This document shows, piece by piece, positions 58,242 to 64,000 of a stretch of 64,000 nt of DNA. The notes under the pieces were generated by a model. It was not told the origin of the DNA and did not search any database. It saw only the letters and a list, made by a program, of their open reading frames with translations. This DNA is from Pseudomonadota bacterium (GTDB lineage: Bacteria; Pseudomonadota; Gammaproteobacteria; Burkholderiales; Thiobacteraceae). The stretch is from contig JAKANO010000006.1 in NCBI GenBank assembly GCA_021812385.1, positions 148,212 to 212,211 of the forward strand, in the 5' to 3' direction. The position numbers were made by a program, and so were the translations under genes. How positions within the stretch are numbered: position 1 is the stretch's first letter; each line of letters begins with the position of its first letter.

Positions 58242-59861
58242 ATGAAAACTCTGCAACCGCTGCAGCATCCGGTATCCAGCGCAACTGAACCCGCCAGCCG
58301 ATTTCAGCGCTTGATCGAGTGCCTCAAAAATCCCACGCTATATGACCACCCGGCCGAACCCATCACACTGCTGGAAACGCATATCTCCAGCGTGCTGCTG
58401 GCAGGCGATTACGCCTACAAACTGAAAAAACCTTACAGCCTCGGCTTCCTCGATTTCACCACGCTGGACGCGCGCCGCCACTTTTGCGAAGAGGAATTGC
58501 GCTTGAACCGGCGCTTAGCGCCCGACCTCTATCTAAGTGTCGTGGCGATCACCGGCTCAGTCGATGACCCGCATTTCGACGGCACTGGCGCAGCCATCGA
58601 ATACGCCGTCAAAATGCGCCGTTTCCCGCAGGAGAGCTTGCTCAGCAATGTGCTAGCGCGCGGCGAACTACGCGCCGAGCAACTCGATCGCCTGGCGCAG
58701 CATATTGCCGCATTCCATGCCGCGCTGCCCGGCGCTGATTCCAGCCAGGCCTATGGCGAACCCGATACCCTGCACGCGGCCACGCGCCAGAACTTCAGCC
58801 AAATTGCACCGTTAATCTCCAGCACTGCAGACCGGACGCAGCTCGAGCAACTGGCGCAGATCAGCGAGGCATTGTTCGCGCGCTCGCTGCCGCTTTTCGT
58901 GCAGCGCAAGCAACAAGGCTTCATTCGCGAATGCCACGGCGACTTGCACCTCGGCAACATGGCGCTGATCGACGGCGAGATCGTGCCCTTCGATTGCATC
59001 GAATTCAACGACAACTTCCGCTGGAACGATGTCATGAGCGAAGTCGCCTTTGTGGTCATGGATCTCGCCAGCCGCGGCCGGCCCGACTTCGGCTTCCGCT
59101 TCTTGAATACTTATCTGGAGCAAACCGGCGATTTTGGCGGGCTACAGGTGTTGCGCTATTACCTGATGTTTCGCGCCGTGGTGCGCGCCAAGATCGCGGC
59201 CTTTCTCGCGACGGAAGCAGAAACCCCTGAGGATAAACGCGTCCAGGCCTGGCATGACTTCCACCATTATTTGCACTTGGCGCAGCAATTCAGCCACACC
59301 CCGCCGTTCCTGCTGGTGTTGATGCACGGCCTCTCCGGCTCCGGCAAGAGCACCGTGGCGCGCGAGCTGGCCGCGCAACTGCCGGCCATCCACGTGCGCT
59401 CCGATGTCGAACGTAAGCGTCTTTACGGCTTCAGCCCGCTGGCGCGCACCGACGCCCAACCCGGCGCCGGCATCTATACCCAAGCGGCCACGCAGCGCAC
59501 CTATGCCAGAATGGCGGAAATCGCTCGCGAAGCCCAAGCGGCGGGTTATGCAGTGGTGCTCGACGCCACCTTTCTCAGCGCCCAACAACGCGCGCCGTTT
59601 AAAGCGCTTTGCACTAATACCTGGATCGTGTCCTGCGAGGCGCCGGCAGAAGTTCTAAGGGAACGTGTCCGAGCCCGATATCAAGCCGGGACGGATGCGG
59701 CGGAAGCAGACATTGCGGTATTGGAGCGGCAACTGGCCATGCGCGAAGCGCTGACCGCAGAAGAATTGCAACACGCCATCGTGATCGATACGCTACAGCC
59801 ATTTGATGCGCAGTTTATAGCTGCGCAATTGCGCCAAAAGGGCGTGACGCATTTACAGTAA
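58242..59861 (+). CDS. two-domain protein: phosphotransferase-like plus AAA kinase-like
   Basis: 539-aa protein. The N-terminal half (about 1-330) is an aminoglycoside phosphotransferase-like kinase fold (COG2187) with ECHGDLHLGNMALIDGEIVPFDCIEFND, the catalytic loop plus metal site. The C-terminal half (about 350-530) is a P-loop kinase-like domain (COG0645), MHGLSGSGKSTVARELAAQL with HVRSDVERKRLYG. ATG 58242 is chosen over GTG 58212. Substrate and role are unknown. A terminator follows. Confidence 0.9.
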   Translation: MKTLQPLQHPVSSATEPASRFQRLIECLKNPTLYDHPAEPITLLETHISSVLLAGDYAYKLKKPYSLGFLDFTTLDARRHFCEEELRLNRRLAPDLYLSVVAITGSVDDPHFDGTGAAIEYAVKMRRFPQESLLSNVLARGELRAEQLDRLAQHIAAFHAALPGADSSQAYGEPDTLHAATRQNFSQIAPLISSTADRTQLEQLAQISEALFARSLPLFVQRKQQGFIRECHGDLHLGNMALIDGEIVPFDCIEFNDNFRWNDVMSEVAFVVMDLASRGRPDFGFRFLNTYLEQTGDFGGLQVLRYYLMFRAVVRAKIAAFLATEAETPEDKRVQAWHDFHHYLHLAQQFSHTPPFLLVLMHGLSGSGKSTVARELAAQLPAIHVRSDVERKRLYGFSPLARTDAQPGAGIYTQAATQRTYARMAEIAREAQAAGYAVVLDATFLSAQQRAPFKALCTNTWIVSCEAPAEVLRERVRARYQAGTDAAEADIAVLERQLAMREALTAEELQHAIVIDTLQPFDAQFIAAQLRQKGVTHLQ

Positions 59862-59868
59862 ACGTGAC

Positions 59869-59890
59869 AACGCCCGCGTTAGCGGGCGTT
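59869..59890 (+). terminator. hairpin terminator after the two-domain kinase gene
   Basis: AACGCCCGC-GTTA-GCGGGCGTT, a perfect 9-bp stem with a tetraloop, 8 nt after the stop codon. No strong T-run follows. Confidence 0.65.
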
Positions 59891-60002
59891 GCGAAGTGGG
59901 CGGCAAATAAAATGTCATATTACAAGATGTGATAATCCTCTAGCCAGCCTCCCGCGAACAGTGGAACACTGATCGCGGTGTTGACGACACAAGGAGGCTG
60001 AC

Positions 60003-61013
60003 ATGGCACTGTACTGTGGAATTGATTTGCATTCAAACAATCACTGGCTCACGGTTATTGATGAATCAGACAAACGGTTATTGGAGAAACGTTTACCAAA
60101 TGATTTGTCTGCAACGTTCAAAGCGCTTGCGCCCTACCAGGATGAACTCGCCGGCATCGCGGTGGAATCCACCTTCAACTGGTACTGGTTGGTCGATGGA
60201 CTGATGGCGGCGGGCATGGAGGTCAAGTTGGTGAATACGGCGGCCGTCAAGAAATACGATGGGCTCAAATATGCCGATGATCGGCACGACGCCTTTTGGC
60301 TTGCGCACCTCATGCGGCTCAATATCCTGCCCACCGGTTATATCTACCCCAAGGAACAGCGCGCGGTGCGCGACTTGTTGCGGCGCAGGATGGGGCTGGT
60401 ACGTGTAGCCTCGTGCCAGCTCATCAGCGTGCAAAGCATGATCTGGCGCTACACCGGCGCCATGGCGAGCACCAACCTAATCCGCAAACCGGAATTCGTG
60501 ATGCCACCGATCGACCCGCATGCCGTGCTTGGCGCGCAAAGCTCGCTCACGCTCTACCGCGCCGTGCAGCGCGAAATCGACACGATAGAGGCAACCGTGT
60601 TGGGCCAGGCCAAGCTCGCCCCCGAATTCGCGATTCTGCAAAGCATGAGCGGCATCGGTAAGATCCTGGGCATGACCGTGATGTTTGAAACGGGGCGCAT
60701 CGAACGTTTTGCCGGGCCGGGCGATTACGCGTCATATTCGCGCTGCGTCAAGAGCGAACACCTGTCGAACGGCAAGAAGAAAGGCGAAGGCAACGCCAAG
60801 AGCGGGAACAGGTACCTTTCTTGGGCGTTCTCCGAAGCGGCGCATTTTGCGGTGCGCTACGATCCGCTGGCCAAGCGTTTTTATGATAAGAAGCGCGCCC
60901 AGAAGAACGGCATTGTGGCGATCCGCGCCGTGGCGCACAAGCTGTGCCGGGCGGCGTATTTCATGTTGCGCGACCAAGTGCCGTTCGATGCACAGCGCTT
61001 GTTTGCGCATTGA
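60003..61013 (+). CDS. IS110 family transposase
   Basis: 336-aa recombinase, apparently intact. The N-terminal RuvC-like DEDD domain has D8 (CGIDLHSNN), E55 (AVESTFNWYWL) and D93/D96 (ADDRHDAFWLAHL). The C-terminal Transposase_20 domain has SMSGIGKILGMTVMFETG and the Ser-bearing YASYSRCVKS. AAGGAGG precedes ATG 60003 at good spacing. These enzymes use a structured bridge RNA to choose target and donor. Confidence 0.95.
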   Translation: MALYCGIDLHSNNHWLTVIDESDKRLLEKRLPNDLSATFKALAPYQDELAGIAVESTFNWYWLVDGLMAAGMEVKLVNTAAVKKYDGLKYADDRHDAFWLAHLMRLNILPTGYIYPKEQRAVRDLLRRRMGLVRVASCQLISVQSMIWRYTGAMASTNLIRKPEFVMPPIDPHAVLGAQSSLTLYRAVQREIDTIEATVLGQAKLAPEFAILQSMSGIGKILGMTVMFETGRIERFAGPGDYASYSRCVKSEHLSNGKKKGEGNAKSGNRYLSWAFSEAAHFAVRYDPLAKRFYDKKRAQKNGIVAIRAVAHKLCRAAYFMLRDQVPFDAQRLFAH

Positions 61014-61378
61014 GTTTGGCGGGCTGAGGTCAACCAGGGTAAGGGGTTGGTAAAACCATGAGACGTTGATTGGCAACCTCGGCGCGCCACCGTTTTTGAC
61101 CATTCGCCTAGCGCATGAACCAAGCAAGGGTTGGACGGCCACCAGGCCGAACCACAGATTTTGTGAAACGTATTTTGGAGATGTGCTGGTACCGAGAATT
61201 TTGTGGGGCGGCTTTGCCGCCAGGGGCGAACCAGCAATTCGGTATTGCCTTGATCCAGATGGGTGACTGGCGCGGATGGTAGCGATGCCAGAAAATTGAA
61301 TGATCGGATGCGAGCGGTGGAACGGTGGTTGATATCCGTCAACCAGGTTGGCGTGGGTATGCTCGTGCTATTGACTAC
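61014..61378 (+). ncRNA. candidate bridge-RNA region of the IS110 element
   Basis: 365 nt of non-coding sequence between the transposase stop and the right subterminal repeat. No protein frame is convincing. In the IS1111 group the bridge RNA is encoded on this side. Several short inverted repeats are visible (for example GGTGGTTGATATCCGTCAACC near 61325-61345), but I cannot define the RNA ends. Confidence 0.4.
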
Positions 61379-61391
61379 GGTTGGCTAATGG

Positions 61392-61427
61392 GTGACCCCT
61401 TCGTCCTTCGTGACCCCTTCGTCCTTC
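61392..61427. repeat. 18-bp tandem direct repeat outside the IS right end
   Basis: GTGACCCCTTCGTCCTTC occurs twice without a gap (61392-61409 and 61410-61427), starting a few bases beyond the inferred right end of the IS110 element. It could be target sequence or a duplication tied to insertion. Confidence 0.75.
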
Positions 61428-61501
61428 GTTTACAACCTATCTTAGCCGCTATCAACGATACATGAATATGAAACTGGTATACGGGTTGGTCTACATCAAA
61501 C
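61428..61501. other. short non-coding stretch between IS and the ankyrin gene
   Basis: 74 nt, AT-richer than the IS. It lies downstream of the leftward ankyrin gene. No clear terminator hairpin seen. Confidence 0.35.
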
Positions 61502-61861
61502 CTAGATCGGCTTGTCTTCACTCTGCCCAGGCAACTGACCGAAATCATTTCTAATACTTCCCGATGCTCCGTGATTCAGTAAAAAATCGGCTATATCATC
61601 ATGTTTATTCATTTTTGCGTAATGCAGAGCGGTGCATCCCATGTCACCGATCTGATTTACATCTAAGCCTGCCATTATTAGTAGCTCGACCGTTCGAAGG
61701 TCTCCACGTTGTGCTGCAATATGCAGTAGATAATCGCCATTTGAATCAACATAGGTAAGAGGATCAATTGGAGTACTCGGGTCATCAGATTCATAATTCA
61801 CCAAGTAGCTGTATTTCTGTAGCAGCTCATCAATCTCAGCTTTAGTCAGATTCATGGACAT
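61502..61861 (-). CDS. ankyrin-repeat protein, putative immunity to the orphan Rhs tip
   Basis: 119-aa soluble protein with about two to three ankyrin repeats: SNGDYLLHIAAQRGDLRTVELLIMAGLDVN and MGCTALHYAKMNKHDDIADFLLNHGAS, split here by the intervening GDIG. ATG 61861 (MSMNLTKAEIDELL) is chosen; ATG 61855 overlaps the upstream stop as ATGA. It directly follows the Rhs tip fragment, the standard position of an immunity gene in polymorphic toxin loci, and ankyrin repeats are a known immunity scaffold. Role inferred. Confidence 0.8.
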   Translation of the reverse strand: MSMNLTKAEIDELLQKYSYLVNYESDDPSTPIDPLTYVDSNGDYLLHIAAQRGDLRTVELLIMAGLDVNQIGDMGCTALHYAKMNKHDDIADFLLNHGASGSIRNDFGQLPGQSEDKPI

Positions 61862-62466
61862 TGGCAACCAGCCTTTTTCAATTTCGCCTCAATATTCCGT
61901 ATGGCATTTTGTGATTGGGGTATTGTAGCAGCGTGATGTGGCCCCCACTTCGCGTCCCATGCCTGCCTAGCTGCCAACAATTCCTGCTCTCTTTTCAGCT
62001 GCCACCTCAGCATTTCGCATTCATCCAAGTTTGGCGGTGGTGGTTGACCATATTGGCTTTTGTAGTTTTGCCACTCGCGATTAGCTTCTGGATCAGTCAC
62101 CCGTGGAGGTTTTGACGTCGAAAGAGTGGCACCGCCCTCTGATACCCACTGGTAGTCGGGATCCAATGATGGAAATAGATCTCGAACCCACTTAGGCCAG
62201 AAAGGCTGTGAACCTGAGGTCGAGCTTTGTTGGCCATTCCACGATGCGGCCCCACCCGTGGCAACGGCACCACTCCCAGTAGCAGCAGCACCACCTACTT
62301 CTGCCGCGCAAAGGAAGCCACATAACCCACTCTGGTCTGAATATCGAACGGGGTTTCCCCCAACATAACCGTAAGTGCTAAAGGTTCCGCCATACAACCC
62401 AATCGGATCGCTTTGGATGTACCGACCCGTCGAAGAATCATAATCTCTAAAGCCGTTGTAATTGAG

Positions 62467-62496
62467 CCCCGTCTCTTGATCGTAATACTGTCCCGG
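62467..62496. repeat. 30-nt block identical to the main Rhs gene (copy in orphan)
   Basis: 30 nt starting CCCCGTCTCTTGATCGTAAT are identical to 63831-63860 in the main Rhs gene. Flanking core sequence is also similar. It offers homology for swapping toxin tips. Confidence 0.9.
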
Positions 62497-62506
62497 CAGT
62501 ATTACG
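62481..62506. repeat. inverted repeat at the start of the orphan Rhs homology
   Basis: CGTAATACTG, six bases, CAGTATTACG: a perfect 10-bp inverted repeat exactly where homology to the main Rhs gene stops. It looks like a junction palindrome created by, or driving, the cassette duplication. Confidence 0.75.
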
Positions 62507-62537
62507 ATAGACCTCTCCCCCCGGTGGAGCTCTCCGG

Positions 62538-62731
62538 CACGAACTCAAAGAAGTTAAAAATATTTATCGCAAAATTGAGCCACTTTGATATCTTATCCTT
62601 TCCAAAAGAAAGGGGGATATGCGGATTTTATTGACCATCGGATTCCAATTGCGGCCCCGCGCTTTAGCAGCTACCCGCACGCACGGGTTTGGGAGCATTT
62701 CTCTTTTGGAGAAACAGGCTATCGCGATTCA
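62538..62731. other. spacer between Sel1 gene and orphan Rhs fragment
   Basis: About 190 nt, AT-rich, with a possible hairpin CCTTTCCAAAAGAAAGG near 62597-62614 downstream of the Sel1 gene. No open frame or ribosome site for the orphan fragment is visible, supporting its silent state. Confidence 0.4.
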
Positions 62732-63343
62732 TTATGCGCGTCTCAGCCGTACGTCAGACGGATTATGTTTAGTGATAACAAAAGCTCGGTATGCAGCTTT
62801 CAAACGAAGCCATAGGCTTTTAAAATTGTTACCACATTCCTTTTCTAAGAGTCCTTGGTACGTAAGCGCGAATACTGAACCTTTGCTTGCCGCCTTAGAG
62901 AAGTAATCTCGGGCCTTCTCTAAATTCTTGGGAACTCCCTTTCCCTCCAAATATATTTGTCCAAGCATTAAATACGCAACGGCATTTTCGGTATCCTGAT
63001 CAACTACAGAATAATAGTAAAAAGCTTTCTCGTAATCAGGGCGCATCCCCCTACCAAAGTAGTGAAGCCGACCAAGTGCAAGCCAGCCTTCGACTGCCCC
63101 GACTGTGTCTACCGCCATTTGATAGTAGTACTTGGCTTTTCCGTAGTCTTGCTCAACACCATCGCCACCCCTCTCATAGATCGCGCCGGCCAGAGTATTC
63201 GCGTGCCCATATCCTTCATTTATCAACGTGATCACTTCTTTCAAAGCGGCGCTGTATTTGCCTTTCGCATAAAGCGAAATCGCAGCATCAAAACGCTGGT
63301 TATCGCTACGCGGGAAACTAAGGATATTGCTTCTGATTTCCAA
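62732..63343 (-). CDS. Sel1/TPR-like repeat protein, putative Rhs immunity
   Basis: 203-aa soluble protein with about four Sel1-type repeats: AKGKYSAALKEVITLINEGYGHANTLAGAIYE, QDYGKAKYYYQMAVD, WLALGRLHYFGRGMRPDYEKAFYYYS, and YLMLGQIYLEGKGVPKNLEKARDYFSKAA. The start is a TTG (LEIRSNILSFPRS) overlapping the Rhs stop by about 26 nt, so it is tightly coupled to the toxin. No other in-frame start precedes the repeats. Position and scaffold suggest immunity to the adjacent toxin tip (inference). Confidence 0.78.
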   Translation of the reverse strand: MEIRSNILSFPRSDNQRFDAAISLYAKGKYSAALKEVITLINEGYGHANTLAGAIYERGGDGVEQDYGKAKYYYQMAVDTVGAVEGWLALGRLHYFGRGMRPDYEKAFYYYSVVDQDTENAVAYLMLGQIYLEGKGVPKNLEKARDYFSKAASKGSVFALTYQGLLEKECGNNFKSLWLRLKAAYRAFVITKHNPSDVRLRRA

Positions 63344-64000
63344 TTTTCTTCTGCCCCGTCAACTCCGCCCCACGCCTAATTTCTTCGCGATTTTTCATAT
63401 CATTAGGAAAATCATCCGCAGGATCACCATTGCAAATTCCAGACCCAAGCGCTGCTGCAAGGACTGCATTCTGGCATGGGTTCTTTATCGTCTTCCCGAC
63501 CCTGTAGCACATGCCAGCCACACGAGTAGCAGGAACAAATGACGCAGCAACCACAACCACGGTGCCAATTTGATTCGATGTTCGTATATATTCCTCAGAA
63601 AGAGTACCCTGGGAAACTCCTGTAGGAGGAAGAGGCACTTCAGTGCCTGGAATAAAAAAACCACCTTCGAACCCGGGAGTAGTAGTTGATAACCCCAGTG
63701 GGTCAATTCGTGATACCGGAGTCCCTCCGACATATGCATAAGTATTGAGGCCACCCATCAACCCAATCGGGTCACTTTGCACATATCTTCCGGTACTCGG
63801 ATCATAGTCACGGAAATAATTGTAGTGCAACCCCGTCTCTTGATCGTAATACTGTCCCGGAAACCGCAGGTTGTAGGCAAACCTTCTCCCACTCCCATTC
63901 GGGTCTTCGTTAGGCACATCCGTCCCAAACGGATCCGAGTCCCAACGCCACACCATGTTGTTGGCCGTATCGGTAATCACGCGCGGCGTATTCAAGTGAT
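63318..64000 (-). CDS. Rhs repeat-associated core protein, C-terminal part with toxin tip (5' partial)
   Basis: The frame is open to the right edge; only the last 227 codons are visible. The core end is clear: TPRVITDTANNMVWRWDSDP, YNLRFPGQYYDQETGLHYNY, DPSTGRYVQSDPIGLMGG, YAYVGGTPVSRIDPLGL. The tip (about 120 residues) includes a hydrophobic stretch (IGTVVVVAASFVPATRV), MCYRVGKTIKNPCQNAVL, and a polar end (PADDFPNDMKNREEIRRGAE ... GNQKQYP). I cannot assign an activity; the tip is short and may be truncated. Rhs proteins deliver such tips via T6SS or similar systems. Confidence 0.88.
   Translation of the reverse strand, partial: HLNTPRVITDTANNMVWRWDSDPFGTDVPNEDPNGSGRRFAYNLRFPGQYYDQETGLHYNYFRDYDPSTGRYVQSDPIGLMGGLNTYAYVGGTPVSRIDPLGLSTTTPGFEGGFFIPGTEVPLPPTGVSQGTLSEEYIRTSNQIGTVVVVAASFVPATRVAGMCYRVGKTIKNPCQNAVLAAALGSGICNGDPADDFPNDMKNREEIRRGAELTGQKKIGNQKQYP
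63831..63860. repeat. 30-nt block identical to the orphan Rhs fragment (copy in main gene)
   Basis: Identical to 62467-62496. It encodes the conserved GQYYDQETG segment of the Rhs core. Confidence 0.9.

Larger units (their letters stand above)
59934..61390 (+). mobile_element. IS110-family insertion sequence, IS1111-like
   Basis: Boundaries are approximate. A DEDD transposase is bracketed by subterminal inverted repeats: TAGCCAGCC at 59941-59949 and GGTTGGCTA (reverse TAGCCAACC) at 61379-61387. Subterminal repeats and a long non-coding 3' segment of about 370 nt after the transposase are characteristic of the IS1111 group, whose bridge RNA lies in that segment. No target duplication is expected or seen. 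It separates housekeeping genes from the Rhs locus. Confidence 0.75.
61852..62537 (-). pseudogene. orphan Rhs core fragment with variable C-terminal toxin tip
   Basis: The reading frame is open from about 62537 without a plausible start and resembles the end of an Rhs core: LPGQYYDQETGLNYNGFRDYD, STGRYIQSDPIGLYGG, YGYVGGNPVRYSDQSGL. Thereafter come about 160 variable residues (from CGFLCAAEVGG to KKAGCQCP), with a C-terminal helical Trp/His-rich part (ARQAWDAKWGPHHAAT). I cannot name the toxin activity. It has the form of a displaced rhs-CT cassette: a short piece of core plus tip, followed by an immunity gene. Usually silent until recombined with the full gene. Confidence 0.82.

Overview
The window looks like a chromosomal segment of a betaproteobacterium, probably a free-living or environmental Nitrosomonadales/Burkholderiales-type organism. 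This is inferred from gene order and protein flavour: tsaB-rimI-udg, ftsK-lolA-rarA-serS, a DUF1631 protein and an N-terminally extended GreB. Base composition is moderately GC-rich. Two stretches are visibly more AT-rich and accessory in character: about 6.35-8.4 kb and 61.4-64 kb.

Layout. 0-6.4 kb: an old-yellow-enzyme reductase (cut by the left edge), a LysR regulator divergent from a cytochrome b561/YceI/YceI cluster, a class III extradiol dioxygenase and an MFS exporter. 6.4-8.4 kb: two unrecognised AT-rich genes. 8.4-9.8 kb: the GTPase HflX. 9.9-18.9 kb: a hydrogenase locus. hypC-hypA-hypB-hypD run leftward. Divergently, a maturation protease, a HupH-like factor and hynS-isp1-isp2-hynL run rightward. 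The order small subunit - Isp1 (b-type cytochrome) - Isp2 (HdrD-like Fe-S protein) - large subunit is that of the membrane-bound Isp-type (group 1e) [NiFe]-hydrogenases. hypE and hypF are not in the window. 19-31 kb: greB, a membrane-fusion protein, a 74-aa unknown, a large DUF1631 protein preceded by a convincing cyclic-di-GMP-I (GEMM) riboswitch, a flavoprotein, a GT2 glycosyltransferase, YciH, QmcA/NfeD and a methyltransferase. 31-44 kb: tRNA-Ser(CGA), mltF, serS, rarA, lolA, ftsK, trxB, an Smr protein, bcp, a PIN-PhoH ATPase, a LysR regulator and lplT. 45-48 kb: a PAS histidine kinase with an HDOD response regulator. 48-56 kb: two TPM proteins, lemA, udg, rimI, tsaB, a DUF1501/DUF1800 pair and small periplasmic proteins. 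56-60 kb: an OmpR/EnvZ-type pair and a two-domain kinase/ATPase. 60-61.4 kb: an IS110-family element. 61.5-64 kb: the 3' end of an Rhs polymorphic-toxin locus with a Sel1-type putative immunity gene, then an orphan Rhs tip cassette with an ankyrin putative immunity gene.

The strongest unusual features are these. (1) udg carries an in-frame REP-associated tyrosine transposase (RAYT) inside its linker, together with the RAYT's own GTAG-headed REP repeats. This gives one 435-codon reading frame, and the same REP family recurs at 30.65 kb. (2) A c-di-GMP riboswitch leads a DUF1631 gene whose protein contains 18 uninterrupted collagen-like Gly-X-Y triplets. (3) An inverted repeat sits in frame in the signal peptide of LolA. 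(4) The Rhs locus has a displaced second toxin tip sharing a 30-nt identical block with the main copy. (5) The 3' end of tRNA-Ser is duplicated in inverted orientation, forming a 30-bp hairpin. Short palindromic repeats are common throughout and several have been absorbed into coding frames or operons.
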